Assembly: GCA_001896885.1 (NCBI GenBank)
Contig: MKRJ01000008.1
Coordinates: 248,001 to 312,000 of the forward strand
Length of the DNA stretch: 64,000 bases
Origin: Rhizobiales bacterium 65-79
Lineage (GTDB): Bacteria > Pseudomonadota > Alphaproteobacteria > Rhizobiales > Rhizobiaceae
Direction: 5' to 3'
The position numbers were made by a program, and so were the translations under genes. Within the stretch, counting starts at the first letter, position 1. Every line of letters begins with the position of its first letter. The notes under the pieces are model-generated. The model was not told the origin of the DNA. It made no database searches and was given only the letters and a program-made list of their open reading frames with translations. Below are positions 42,027-50,527 of the stretch, one piece after another.

Positions 42027-42307
42027 CGGCTGGCAGCTGAGCGATCCGACATAGCCTGATATTTGGCGCGCAGGCGATCCATGATCGGCGGCCCCGGCTG
42101 GGCCGGCCCGCTGTCGACGCCTTCCTGCACCAGTGCGCGCAGTTCCTCGAGCGTATAGCCGAAGAGATCGCGACGCTCCTTCCATTGACGCAACGCGTCG
42201 CGGACGACCTCGCTCGCCGAGGCGTATTCGCCGGCGGCGACCGCTTCGTCTACCTCGGCGGCGAGTTCCGGCGAGAGCGTGATGCTTCTCTTGGCGACCG
42301 TCGACAT
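42023..42307 (-). CDS. parD: ParD family ribbon-helix-helix antitoxin
   Basis: A 94-residue antitoxin: RHH DNA-binding domain KRSITLSPELAAEVDEAVAAG and EYASASEVVRDALRQWKER in residues 5-55, then a C-terminal toxin-binding tail. It neutralises the ParE product by direct binding and represses its own promoter. AGGAGG lies 5 bases before the ATG. A perfect palindrome GGTAGGAT-CAA-ATCCTACC sits 40 bases upstream at 42347-42365 and is the probable operator. Confidence 0.88.
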   Translation of the reverse strand: MSTVAKRSITLSPELAAEVDEAVAAGEYASASEVVRDALRQWKERRDLFGYTLEELRALVQEGVDSGPAQPGPPIMDRLRAKYQAMSDRSAASR

Positions 42308-42346
42308 GGGTGCCTCCTGTCGTTCCGAATTGCACTGCTAGCTCAA

Positions 42347-42365
42347 GGTAGGATCAAATCCTACC
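42347..42365. promoter_or_regulatory. perfect palindrome, candidate ParD operator
   Basis: GGTAGGAT-CAA-ATCCTACC, 8+3+8 without mismatch, 40 bases upstream of parD and 54 bases from the rnpB 3' end. RHH antitoxins repress at such sites. Confidence 0.6.
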
Positions 42366-42418
42366 GCTCGCAAGCGCATGCGACGTCCGCCAGCGACGCC
42401 GAAGCGACGGTAAAGAAC

Positions 42419-42859
42419 GCCAGCCGGCCTGTAAGCCGGGTTCTGTATGGCCCCGCCACCTCGCGGCGGCGGAACGTGGCGGCCATTCATCTGGGACGGA
42501 TGTCGCCATCCGCCTCATGCAACCAACCCGGATGGCCGGGCCGGAAACAGCCCTGAAGGTTGCCCTTCCCGCCATCCCTATTCGGTCTTGCTCCCGGTGG
42601 GGTTTGCCGTGCCGTTCCTGTTGCCAGGAACGCGGTGGGCTCTTACCCCACCCTTTCACCCTTGCCCCGCCAACATATCGGCCCGTCTATCGCGGCCAGG
42701 CCGCCGCAAGGGGGCCGATATATAGGCGGGGCGGTTTGCTTTCTGTGGCACTTTCCCTGGGGTTTCCCCCGCCGGCGATTAACCGGCACCGTGTTTCCGT
42801 GGAGCCCGGACTTTCCTCCCCGCCAATATATAAGCGGGGCGGCCGCCCGGCCGACTGGC
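42419..42859 (-). ncRNA. rnpB: RNase P RNA, class A
   Basis: About 441 bases. On the reverse strand the 5' GCCAGTCGGCC pairs with the 3' GGCCGGCTGGC to form P1 (11 bp with one GU). After a P3-like hairpin comes GAGGAAAGTCCGGGCTCCAC, the conserved CR-I segment, then GGTTAATCGCCGG, ACAGAAA and, near the end, GAATGGCC and AGAACCCGGCTTACAGG. This is the catalytic RNA of RNase P for tRNA 5' maturation. An unusually long hairpin arm (P12) in the middle, with CCCCGCC and GGGCCGATAT... strands of 20 pairs with two mismatches, makes it longer than many. A promoter is recognisable just upstream. Confidence 0.92.
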
Positions 42860-42865
42860 ACGCCG

Positions 42866-42894
42866 TATAAAGACGTTCGCCAAGGAAAATTCAA
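42866..42894 (-). promoter_or_regulatory. rnpB promoter
   Basis: Reverse-strand TTGAAT (42894-42889), 17-base spacer, TTTATA (42871-42866), then 6 bases to the predicted G at the RNA 5' end (42859). Spacing is ideal for a sigma-70-type promoter of a stable RNA. Confidence 0.65.
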
Positions 42895-42940
42895 TCCCGG
42901 GCATGGACGGGGCTCTCGCCCCGCCGGTCCCGCCCGGAGA

Positions 42941-43648
42941 TCACGTCGCCGCGTCGGCGAGTTCCGCTTTCACGCGGCCGCAATAGGCGGCCGATATGGG
43001 ATTCATATGCGTGGCGGCGTGTCCGGCATTGTATTTGAGGAGCGTCCCGCAGGTCGTGCCGTTGCCGGCCTCCTTGGCCATGCCGAGATATTTCATGCCC
43101 CATTTGATATTGGTTTCCGGATCATAGAGCTGCTTCACGCCGCCGGAATAGCCGAGCATGCGCGCCGTGGACGGCTTGATCTGCATGAGGCCGACTTCGC
43201 CGGCCGAGCCGGTCTTGTGGGCGTCGTAGCCGCTTTCCACCCGGATCACCGCCCGCGCGAGCGACGGAGCGACGCCGTATTCCCTGGCGTAACGATCGAT
43301 GATGTCGCCATAGAGAATCGTGGACTCGCCTCTCGGCGCGCTGCGTTCCGCATGGGTGGAGGCCGCTTCCTTCTTGTCGATCGATGCGGTGAGCGTCCGA
43401 TCGACGCCCGGCAGCCGCCCGGTGTTGTGGACGACGCGCCTTCCATGGCGCGTGCCCCTGGATGCCACCTTCTTGATGCTCCTTTTCGACGTTTCGACCT
43501 TGCGTTTTTCGGTCGGCGCCTTGTGCTTCGCGGCGGCAAGCGCCTCCGCCATGATCTTGCCGCCGTCTCTGGGAGCGTCATGGGCGTGGGCGGCAAAAGT
43601 CGTCATCCCGGCGGCAAGCGCCACCGCAACCAATCTCAGTTTTTTCAT
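42941..43648 (-). CDS. lytic transglycosylase, SLT domain
   Basis: A 235-residue exported protein. The ATG at 43648 starts a signal peptide MKKLRLVAVALAAGMTTFAAHA; earlier in-frame Met residues give no signal. The first half is basic and disordered; the SLT domain is at about 125-230 with the catalytic Glu in ARAVIRVESGYDAHKTG, GLMQIKPSTARMLG and TLLKYNAGHAATHM. It should cleave the MurNAc-GlcNAc bond of peptidoglycan to leave an anhydro end. It lies just before rnpB on the same strand with a 79-base gap. No other transglycosylase is adjacent. Confidence 0.88.
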   Translation of the reverse strand: MKKLRLVAVALAAGMTTFAAHAHDAPRDGGKIMAEALAAAKHKAPTEKRKVETSKRSIKKVASRGTRHGRRVVHNTGRLPGVDRTLTASIDKKEAASTHAERSAPRGESTILYGDIIDRYAREYGVAPSLARAVIRVESGYDAHKTGSAGEVGLMQIKPSTARMLGYSGGVKQLYDPETNIKWGMKYLGMAKEAGNGTTCGTLLKYNAGHAATHMNPISAAYCGRVKAELADAAT

Positions 43649-43831
43649 TGAGCCCTGGTCTTCTGTGGCCGGTATGTGGAAGTCCGGCGCATGTTGTTGT
43701 TGTTTCGGCGCGCGGAACGGCGGGTCGAAGGTCGGAAGACCGCGATTTGCCGGGCGAATGGGCGGCAAAAATGGCCCGCCGGGTCACATTGAGTGACGGC
43801 CGGTAACAAAAAACAGCTTACCTAACGGTAC

Positions 43832-44596
43832 TTAGGCGGGCTTGTTCACGAGCTTGGCGAGCAACGCCTGCAAGGTTTCCACCGTCGAAGGGTCGACGAC
43901 GCCGTCCACCCAGGCCGGCCGGAAATGGCGCTGGAACGCCGTCACCACCTGCCATGTCGCCTCGTCGAATATCCCGCTGATATCGACGCCATACCCGTAA
44001 AATTCCAGCATCGACTGCAGCTTTTCGACCCCTTCGCCCTGGCTGCCTCGCGCCAGGGCTTCCCCCTCGCGTAGCGGGGCGGGCCCGACGAAATGGCCGA
44101 TGCCCGCCGCCGCGAGCCGGTCCCAGGGAAATTTTTCGCCGGGATCGACCTTGCGCGCCGGCGCGATGTCGGAATGTGCGAGTACCCGTTCCGGCGCGAC
44201 GCCGTGGCGCAGCGAGATGCCCCGGCAAAGTTCGATGACCGCCTCGATCTGCCGGTCTGGAAACTCCGGATAACCGAGAAAATGGCCGGGATTGACGATC
44301 TCGATGCCGACGGACCGCGAATTCATGTCGGTTTCACCGTGCCAGGAACCGGCGCCGGCATGCCAGGCCCGGTCTGCCTCGCGCACCATCTGTACGATGC
44401 GACCATCCTCATGGACGAGATAGTGCGCGGAGACCTCGCTTGCGGGATTGCTGAGCCATGCCTCCGCCGCCTCGCCGGTTTCCATGCCGGTGTAGTGGAG
44501 GATGATGGCATCGGCGCGCTTGCCGTCCCGGCGCGGGCCGAAATTCGGCGAGACGCGTACCTCCGCGCCTGCCTGGTCCGGCGCGAAACCGCTCAT
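43832..44596 (-). CDS. N-acetylmuramoyl-L-alanine amidase (AmpD-like) with PG-binding domain
   Basis: A 254-residue amidase_2 enzyme. Zinc ligands are visible: the His in ADAIILHYTGMETGEAAEAWL, the His in DRAWHAGAGSWHGETDMNSR, and the His/Asp in ERVLAHSDIAPARKVDPGEKF with the catalytic Lys-type position. At the C-terminus, about 190-245, is a peptidoglycan-binding domain (LQSMLEFYGYGVDISGIFDEATWQVVTAFQRHF). It cleaves the amide between MurNAc and L-Ala; with no signal peptide it is probably cytoplasmic, in cell-wall recycling. It overlaps the TerB-DnaJ gene by 4 bases. Confidence 0.9.
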   Translation of the reverse strand: MSGFAPDQAGAEVRVSPNFGPRRDGKRADAIILHYTGMETGEAAEAWLSNPASEVSAHYLVHEDGRIVQMVREADRAWHAGAGSWHGETDMNSRSVGIEIVNPGHFLGYPEFPDRQIEAVIELCRGISLRHGVAPERVLAHSDIAPARKVDPGEKFPWDRLAAAGIGHFVGPAPLREGEALARGSQGEGVEKLQSMLEFYGYGVDISGIFDEATWQVVTAFQRHFRPAWVDGVVDPSTVETLQALLAKLVNKPA

Positions 44597-45303
44597 CGGC
44601 GCCGCCGCCCCTTCTCGATCGCCTCATAGGCGGCGTTGAGGGCGGCCACCCGCGTCGAGGCGATCGCGACGAACTCCTCCGGCAGCCCCCGGGCGATCGC
44701 CCGGTCGGGATGGTTCTCGCGGACGAGGTGCCGGTAATGGCTGCGGATCTCCTCGAAGCTCGCGTCGCGCCCGACCCCAAGCACCTTGTAGGGATCGGCC
44801 GCGCCCATGTCGGCATGACGCGCCAGGATGCTTTCGAAATGCGCCGGGCTGATGTTGAATATCTCCGAGATGCGCCTCAGGAAGACCACTTCCCGCTCGT
44901 GCACCACCCCGTCCGCCTTGGCGATGTGGAAAAGCCCGTCGAGGATGTCCTCCAGCATCGCGCAGTTCGGATGACCGGACCCGCACATCGCCGCCAGCCG
45001 CTCCGCATAGATCTCGTAACCCGCGATATCCTGCTTGGCGATGTCGTACAGGCGGGCGACGTTGCGCGCCTCCTTCTGCGGCACAAGGAAAATCTGCTGA
45101 AAGGCGCGGATCTCGTCCTGCGTGACGATGCCGTCCGCCTTCGCCATCTTTGCCGACAGCGCGATCATGGCGACGGAAAAGGCGACGCGGCGCCTGAGTT
45201 CCGGATCGCCGGCGAAGACGGTGCGCACGACCTCCAGCGCGTTGGAGAGCGTGGTCCCCGAAACGCGCGAAACGATATCGCCTATTCTTGTCCAAATCGA
45301 CAT
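44593..45303 (-). CDS. TerB-DnaJ domain protein (DjlA-like cochaperone)
   Basis: A 236-residue protein joining an N-terminal TerB-like helical domain (about 20-150: RVAFSVAMIALSAKMAKADGIV, DGLFHIAKADGVVHEREVVFL) and a C-terminal J-domain (YKVLGVGRDASFEEIRSHYRHLV, with HPD in VRENHPDRAIARG). J-domain proteins stimulate DnaK; the TerB part resembles DjlA, which in enterobacteria is membrane anchored, but no membrane helix is seen here. It overlaps the amidase gene and may be cotranscribed with it. The DnaK client is unknown. Confidence 0.88.
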   Translation of the reverse strand: MSIWTRIGDIVSRVSGTTLSNALEVVRTVFAGDPELRRRVAFSVAMIALSAKMAKADGIVTQDEIRAFQQIFLVPQKEARNVARLYDIAKQDIAGYEIYAERLAAMCGSGHPNCAMLEDILDGLFHIAKADGVVHEREVVFLRRISEIFNISPAHFESILARHADMGAADPYKVLGVGRDASFEEIRSHYRHLVRENHPDRAIARGLPEEFVAIASTRVAALNAAYEAIEKGRRRR

Positions 45304-45314
45304 CGGCGTCTTTT

Positions 45315-45373
45315 AAAACATGTCCCCCGGAAGTGGGAACCGGTTTCCGGACAAAGACCGGCGTAAAATCGAA
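45315..45373. repeat. short rhizobial intergenic repeat with hairpin
   Basis: The core AACATGTCCCCCGGAAGTGG and GAACCGGTTTCCGGACAAAG, ending GCGTAAAATC, resembles the widespread rhizobial intergenic repeat of about 60 bases (GAGCATGATCCCGAAAAGTG family). CCGGAA at 45327-45332 pairs with TTCCGG at 45345-45350. Its role is unknown; identification is from memory. Confidence 0.55.
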
Positions 45374-45570
45374 TCCCGGACTGTGGAGCGATCCCGAAGT
45401 TCGCGACACGTTTTAGGACGAAACGGGGCAACCCGGCGATATCCAGGCATTTCCCGGATGAGGCGGCGATCGATCGGCCTATTTGGCGACGTCGTGATGC
45501 GGTCGCCCGGGCTGCACTGACGATTGAGTTCAGGCCGACCTCTGCCGTCCTCCGCCAGTCGGCCGGGCAA

Positions 45571-45601
45571 GAAAAAGAAAAAGGCCGGCGAACCGGCCTT
45601 T
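45571..45601 (-). terminator. Rho-independent terminator of the lipoprotein gene
   Basis: AAAGGCCGG-TTCG-CCGGCCTTT, a 9-bp stem with a tetraloop, followed on the reverse strand by a TTTCTTTTTC tract. It ends 25 bases after the lipoprotein stop. Confidence 0.85.
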
Positions 45602-45626
45602 CCCTTTGAACTGGTATTCGAAACCC

Positions 45627-45848
45627 CTACTGCGCGGGCTTCGACGTGTCGCCGGACGGAGCGGTCGTGCTCGAGCCCGAACCGGACGGAGCCGGAGTTG
45701 CGTTGTTCGCCGGCGGCGTGGTCGGCGCGGTGGTCGCAGGCGGCGTAGTGCTCTGCGTGGTCTGGTTATCCGTTCCACCGTTGTCGTTGCATGCCGCGAG
45801 GCCCAGCAAAGCGATCGCCGAAACGGACGCGAGAATGATCTTTTTCAT
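45627..45848 (-). CDS. small Thr/Pro-rich lipoprotein
   Basis: A 73-residue lipoprotein with signal peptide MKKIILASVSAIALLGLAAC, lipidated Cys at residue 20. The mature part is low-complexity Thr, Pro, Ala, Ser and Gly and is probably disordered, as in wall- or surface-linked spacer lipoproteins. GGAG-type sequence (AGGAGAAGGAC) precedes the ATG, and a strong terminator follows. No family is assigned. Location in either membrane cannot be read; Asn-Asp after the Cys gives a possible inner-membrane retention signal (NDN), not decisive. Confidence 0.8.
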   Translation of the reverse strand: MKKIILASVSAIALLGLAACNDNGGTDNQTTQSTTPPATTAPTTPPANNATPAPSGSGSSTTAPSGDTSKPAQ

Positions 45849-46047
45849 TGTCCTTCTCCTTTCGATGCTCGCCCGGTCTCCCCCGAGCGGTCGTTGGGTT
45901 AATGACAGCGGCTAAACTTCGTTTCGTCACATTGGGTTAACGCATGTTACAGCTTCGCCGCCCGCGTGGACGGATATCGATTCGGACATTGCCCGTGGCC
46001 GATTTCCGCCTTAAACGCAGCCGGATCGAACGAAACGGAGCGGTTCC

Positions 46048-49000
46048 ATGGGCGGACGCTGGGATTTCTGGATCGACCGGGGCGGCACGTTCACCGACGT
46101 GATCGGCCGCGATCCGGACGGAGCGCTGCATCCGCGCAAGCTCCTGTCGGAAAATCCCGAGGCCTACCGCGACGCCGCCATCCAGGGCATTCGCGACCTG
46201 CTCGGGGTCGCCGCCGGCGAGCCGATCCCCTCGGAGCGCATCCGCGACGTGAAGATGGGCACGACCGTCGCCACAAACGCGCTCCTCGAGCGCAAGGGCG
46301 ACCGCGTCGCGCTTCTGATAACGCGCGGCTTCCGCGATGCTCTCAGGATCGCCTACCAGGCGCGGCCCGATATTTTCGCCAAGGAGATCGTCCTTCCCGA
46401 GCAGCTCTACGAACGCGTCATCGAGATCGACGAACGCGTGCGCGCGGACGGCACGGTGGAGAAAGCGCTCGACCTCGACGCCGCCCGCCCTGCGATCGAG
46501 CAGGCGAAGCGGGACGGCATCGATGCCGTTGCGGTCGTCTTCATGCATGCATGGAAGTTCGCCGACCACGAGGCCGAGGCCGAGCGGCTTTGCAAGGAGA
46601 TCGGCTTTTCGCAGATTTCCGTCAGCCACAAGACCTCGCCGCTGATCAAGCTGGTCGGTCGCGGCGACACCACCGTGGTCGATGCCTATCTCTCGCCGAT
46701 CCTGTCGCGGTATGTGCAAAGGGTGGCGGAGGAACTGGGCGCCATGCCGATCTCCCCCCTTGTGGGAGAGATGTCGCCAAAGGCGACAGAGGGGGGCGGT
46801 GTCCCTCCGGAATCTCCGCGATACGGTACCGCTACCTACGAAGATCAAGGCTCTACATTGCCCCCCTCTGCCCTGCCGGGCATCTCCCCCACAAGGGGGG
46901 AGACCAGCCGGCGGCACACTCCACGCCTCATGTTCATGATGTCGTCAGGCGGGCTCACCGCCGCCGACATGTTCCAGGGCAAGGACGCGCTGCTCTCCGG
47001 CCCGGCGGGCGGCGTGGTCGGCATGGTCGAGACGGCGAAGCTCGCCGGCTTCGAGCAGGTCATCGGCTTCGACATGGGCGGCACCTCGACCGACGTCGCC
47101 CACTATGACGGCGAATACGAACGCGCCTTCGACACGGAGGTCGCCGGCGTGCGCGTCCGCGCCCCGATGATGCGCATTCATACCGTCGCCGCCGGCGGCG
47201 GCTCGATCCTGCACTACGAGGACGGGCGCTTCCAGGCCGGCCCGGATTCCGCCGGCGCCAATCCGGGTCCCGCCTGCTACCGGCGCAGCGGTCCGCTCGC
47301 CGTCACCGATGCGAACGTCATGCTCGGCAAGCTGCAGCCCGATTTCTTCCCCTCGATCTTCGGCCCCAACCAGGACCAGCCGCTCGACAGGAAGGTGGTG
47401 GAGGAAAAATTCCGCGCCCTTGCCGACGAGATCGGCGACGGGCGTTCGCCGGAAGCCGTGGCCGAGGGCTTCATCACCATCGCCGTCGAGAACATGGCGA
47501 ATGCCGTCAAGAAGATTTCGGTGCAGCGCGGCTACAACGTGACGGGCTACCTGCTCAACTGCTTCGGCGGCGCCGGTGGCCAGCATGCCTGCCTGGTGGC
47601 CGACGCGCTCGGCATGGAGACGGTGCTGATCCACCCCTTCTCCGGCCTGCTTTCCGCCTACGGCATCGGGCTCGCGGCGGTGTCGGCCTCGCGCCAGCAG
47701 GCGCTCCTGAAGCCGCTCGCCGAGGCCTCGCTTCCGGCCATAAGGGAGATGATCGCCGAACTCGGCGGCCAGGTGCTCGCCGAGCTTGAAGGCCAGGGCA
47801 TCGGGAAGGCGGACGTGGCGGAACATGCCGTGCTGCACATCCGCTATGACGGCACGGACACCTCGCTGCCGGTCGGTTTCGACCACGGCTCGATCGCGGA
47901 GGCGAAGAAGGCCTTCGAGGCGGCGCACAAGGCGCAGTTCGGCTTCATCTACGACGACAAGCCTATGGTGGTCGAGGCAGTCGGCGTCGAAGGGACCGAC
48001 CGACGCGAGCACGGCCGCGACGAGAGCGAACAGCCGGCCGGCGGTGCGGAACCGAAGCCGGTCGAGAAACGCGCGATCTTCAGCGAAGGCGAGCACCGCG
48101 AGGCCGGCATCTTCCGCCGCGCCGATCTGGCAACCGGCAACCGCGTACAGGGCCCGGCGCTGATCATCGAATCCAACCAGACCATCGTCGTCGAGCCGGG
48201 CTGGCAGGCCGAGATCACGGCCAGGAACCACATCCTGCTTCGCCGGGTCGAGAAGAAGCGCCGGCAGGCCGCGCTCGGCACGGAAGCCGACCCGGTGATG
48301 CTGGAGGTCTTCAACAACCTCTTTATGTCGATCGCCGAACAGATGGGCGTGACGCTGCAGAACACCGCCTATTCGGTGAACATCAAGGAGCGGCTCGACT
48401 TCTCCTGCGCGGTCTTCGACCGGACGGGCGCGCTCGTTGCCAACGCCCCGCATATGCCGGTGCATCTCGGCTCGATGGACCGTTCCGTCGAGGCCATCAT
48501 CAAGCTGAACGAAGGCGACATCCACCCGGGAGACGTCTTCGCGCTCAACGCCCCCTACAATGGCGGCACGCATCTGCCGGACATCACGGTCGTGACGCCG
48601 GTATTCGAGGAGGTACGCCCAATCTCCCCCCTTGAGGGGGAGATGTCGGCGAAGCCGACAGAGGGGGGTGAGACCGACGCCAAGACACCCCCCTCTGCCC
48701 TGCCGGGCATCTCCCCCTCAAGGGGGGAGATCGGGGCTTCAGCGCCCCGCATCCTCTTCTGGGTCGCCTCGCGCGGGCACCACGCCGATATCGGCGGCAC
48801 GGCGCCGGGCTCGATGACGCCGCTTGCCACCACGGTGGACGAGGAAGGCGTGCTGATCGACAATTTCCGCCTCGTCGAGCGCGACCGCTTCCGCGAGAAG
48901 GCGCTGCATGACCTTCTCACGAACCACCCCTACCCGGCCCGCAATCCGGCCCAGAACATCGCCGACCTGAAGGCGCAGATCGCCGCCAACGAGAAGGGCG

Positions 49001-49962
49001 TCGCCGAACTGCGCAAGATGGTCGCGCATTTCGGCCTCGATGTGGTCGAGGCCTATATGGGCCACGTGCAGGACAACGCCGCCGAAAGCGTGCGCCGCGT
49101 GCTGGAGCGTCTGCCGGACAGCTCGGAATATGAATATTACACCGACACCGGCCAGGTGATCCGGGTGAAGATCACGGTCGACCGCGACAAGCGCGAGGCG
49201 ACCGTCGATTTCACCGGCACCTCGCCGGTGATGAAGAACAATTTCAATGCGCCGGAACCAGTGGCACGGGCAGCGGTGCTTTACGCCTTCCGCGTCATGG
49301 TCGAGGGCAATATCCCGATGAATGCCGGCTGTCTGAGGCCGATCAACATCGTCATCCCCGAGGGCTGCATGCTGCGACCCGCTTATCCGGCGGCGGTCGT
49401 CGCCGGCAATGTCGAGACCTCGCAGCACGTCACCAACGCGATCTTCGGCGCCATGGGCGCGCTGGCGAACGCGCAAGGCACGATGAACAACCTCACCTAC
49501 GGCAACGAAAAATATCAGTATTACGAGACCATCTGCTCGGGCTCGCCCGCCGGCCGCATGAATGACGGCCGCGGCTTCGACGGCACGTCGGGCGTCCACA
49601 CCCACATGACCAACTCGCGCCTGACCGACCCGGAGATCCTCGAACTGCGCTTCCCGGTGCTGCTGGAGGATTTCCACATCCGCGAAGGCTCCGGCGGCAA
49701 GGGCAGGTGGCACGCCGGCGACGGCACGCGCCGCACCATCCGCTTCCTCGAGAAGATGGAATGCGCCATCCTCTCCTCCCACCGCAACCGGCCGCCCGAA
49801 GGCATCGAGGGCGGCGGAGACGGCGAGCCCGGCAGGACGGAGGTGCGCCGTCTCGACGGCGCCGTCGAGACGCTGAAAGCCTGCGACCAGACCGTTCTGG
49901 AAGCCGGCGAGGCGGTCATCGTCACCACGCCGACCTCGGGTGGGTTTGGCGTCGCTTCATAG
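46048..49962 (+). CDS. fused hydantoinase A/B (5-oxoprolinase-type), with two in-frame repeat insertions
   Basis: A 1304-residue protein with HyuA-like domain at the N-terminus ([29 protein letters not shown]-like [44 protein letters not shown]) and HyuB-like domain from about residue 740 ([56 protein letters not shown]). This is the ATP-dependent 5-oxoprolinase/hydantoinase architecture, usually near 1200 residues. The excess comes from two palindromic elements (46750-46903, 48622-48730) read through in the same phase, giving the peptides ISPLxGEMSxKxTEGG and [14 protein letters not shown] at residues about 235-286 and 859-895. The enzyme may therefore still be functional. Which lactam it opens is not known; 5-oxoproline is most likely. 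Confidence 0.9.
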   Translation: MGGRWDFWIDRGGTFTDVIGRDPDGALHPRKLLSENPEAYRDAAIQGIRDLLGVAAGEPIPSERIRDVKMGTTVATNALLERKGDRVALLITRGFRDALRIAYQARPDIFAKEIVLPEQLYERVIEIDERVRADGTVEKALDLDAARPAIEQAKRDGIDAVAVVFMHAWKFADHEAEAERLCKEIGFSQISVSHKTSPLIKLVGRGDTTVVDAYLSPILSRYVQRVAEELGAMPISPLVGEMSPKATEGGGVPPESPRYGTATYEDQGSTLPPSALPGISPTRGETSRRHTPRLMFMMSSGGLTAADMFQGKDALLSGPAGGVVGMVETAKLAGFEQVIGFDMGGTSTDVAHYDGEYERAFDTEVAGVRVRAPMMRIHTVAAGGGSILHYEDGRFQAGPDSAGANPGPACYRRSGPLAVTDANVMLGKLQPDFFPSIFGPNQDQPLDRKVVEEKFRALADEIGDGRSPEAVAEGFITIAVENMANAVKKISVQRGYNVTGYLLNCFGGAGGQHACLVADALGMETVLIHPFSGLLSAYGIGLAAVSASRQQALLKPLAEASLPAIREMIAELGGQVLAELEGQGIGKADVAEHAVLHIRYDGTDTSLPVGFDHGSIAEAKKAFEAAHKAQFGFIYDDKPMVVEAVGVEGTDRREHGRDESEQPAGGAEPKPVEKRAIFSEGEHREAGIFRRADLATGNRVQGPALIIESNQTIVVEPGWQAEITARNHILLRRVEKKRRQAALGTEADPVMLEVFNNLFMSIAEQMGVTLQNTAYSVNIKERLDFSCAVFDRTGALVANAPHMPVHLGSMDRSVEAIIKLNEGDIHPGDVFALNAPYNGGTHLPDITVVTPVFEEVRPISPLEGEMSAKPTEGGETDAKTPPSALPGISPSRGEIGASAPRILFWVASRGHHADIGGTAPGSMTPLATTVDEEGVLIDNFRLVERDRFREKALHDLLTNHPYPARNPAQNIADLKAQIAANEKGVAELRKMVAHFGLDVVEAYMGHVQDNAAESVRRVLERLPDSSEYEYYTDTGQVIRVKITVDRDKREATVDFTGTSPVMKNNFNAPEPVARAAVLYAFRVMVEGNIPMNAGCLRPINIVIPEGCMLRPAYPAAVVAGNVETSQHVTNAIFGAMGALANAQGTMNNLTYGNEKYQYYETICSGSPAGRMNDGRGFDGTSGVHTHMTNSRLTDPEILELRFPVLLEDFHIREGSGGKGRWHAGDGTRRTIRFLEKMECAILSSHRNRPPEGIEGGGDGEPGRTEVRRLDGAVETLKACDQTVLEAGEAVIVTTPTSGGFGVAS
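46750..46903. repeat. palindromic repeat element 1, in frame inside the oxoprolinase gene
   Basis: Arms TCTCCCCCCTTGTGGGAGAG (left) and its complement on the right match over 23 bases with one mismatch. Inside them are a small hairpin (TCGCC-AAA-GGCGA), CAGAGGGGGGC matching GCCCCCCTCTG, and CCCTGCCGGG. The core between arms is about 60 bases of unrelated sequence. The whole element, 154 bases, is open in the gene's frame and inserts about 51 residues. Confidence 0.85.
48622..48730. repeat. palindromic repeat element 2, in frame inside the oxoprolinase gene
   Basis: Same family and orientation as element 1, shorter (109 bases). Arms TCTCCCCCCTTGAGGGGGAG and its exact complement pair over 23 bases, around TCGGC-GAA-GCCGA, CAGAGGGGGGTG with CACCCCCCTCTG, and CCCTGCCGGG. 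It inserts about 36 residues in the same translational phase as element 1. Confidence 0.88.
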
Positions 49963-49968
49963 CCTTGC

Positions 49969-49992
49969 ATGTAACAACGATTGTAGTTACAT
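49969..49992. promoter_or_regulatory. perfect palindrome, candidate BrnA operator
   Basis: ATGTAAC-N10-GTTACAT, an exact 7+10+7 inverted repeat ending 7 bases before the brnT ATG and starting 7 bases after the oxoprolinase stop. BrnA antitoxins repress their operon by binding such sites. Confidence 0.6.
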
Positions 49993-49998
49993 TACCTT

Positions 49999-50307
49999 AT
50001 GCGGTTCGAATGGGATGAGCGGAAGAATGCGCTCAATCTCGCCAAGCACGGCATCAGTTTCGAGGAAGCCTGTCTGATCTTTGAAGGGCCGGTCGTCTCC
50101 CGAACGGACGACCGAACCGACTATGGCGAGCAGCGAGAGGTATCGATCGGGGCCATCGGCGATATCGTCGTCGTGACGGTCGTTCATACCGATCGTGAAG
50201 GCGTCATACGTTTGATTTCCGCACGACTGGCCAACCGACGCGAAAGGAGGCTGTATGATGAATATATCCGACAGGCGGCTCAAGGAACTCGCGGCTCGGA
50301 GGGATGA
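49999..50307 (+). CDS. brnT: BrnT family toxin
   Basis: A 102-residue toxin with the family core FEWDERKNALNLAKHGISFEEA, DYGEQREVSIGAIGDIVVVTV and VIRLISARLANRRERRLYDEY. BrnT has a RelE-like ribonuclease fold and inhibits translation; here it is encoded before its antitoxin, the normal BrnTA order. It starts 36 bases after the oxoprolinase gene and is preceded by a palindrome. The last 17 codons overlap the antitoxin gene. Confidence 0.88.
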   Translation: MRFEWDERKNALNLAKHGISFEEACLIFEGPVVSRTDDRTDYGEQREVSIGAIGDIVVVTVVHTDREGVIRLISARLANRRERRLYDEYIRQAAQGTRGSEG

Positions 50308-50506
50308 GGATATCGACTACAGCGATATTCCGGAGCTCGATAAGGCATTCTGGGACAAGGCGCGCCTTGTCCTGCCGAAACCATCCAAACAGCAAATGAC
50401 CATTCGCTTCGATACGGATATGGTCGAGTGGTTCAAGGCTCGTGGAAAGGGCTATCAAAGCCATATGAACGCAGTCCTGCGCGCCTATATGGAGGCGCAT
50501 CGATAA
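50255..50506 (+). CDS. brnA: BrnA family antitoxin
   Basis: An 83-residue antitoxin of ribbon-helix-helix type. The acidic, helical N-terminus (MMNISDRRLKELAARRDEDID) contacts the toxin; the C-terminal RHH is PSKQQMTIRFDTDMVEWFKA and GYQSHMNAVLRAYMEAH. A strong AAAGGAGG precedes two adjacent ATGs; the second (50258) has better spacing. It overlaps brnT by 53 bases and should repress the pair through the upstream palindrome. Confidence 0.88.
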   Translation: MMNISDRRLKELAARRDEDIDYSDIPELDKAFWDKARLVLPKPSKQQMTIRFDTDMVEWFKARGKGYQSHMNAVLRAYMEAHR

Positions 50507-50527
50507 GTTCCGGGATCAGGAACGATC

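Larger units (their letters stand above)
45304..45626. other. gap between TerB-DnaJ gene and lipoprotein gene
   Basis: Contains the 59-base intergenic repeat above at its start and the terminator of the next gene at 45571-45601. The middle (about 45375-45560) holds no supported gene. Confidence 0.5.
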
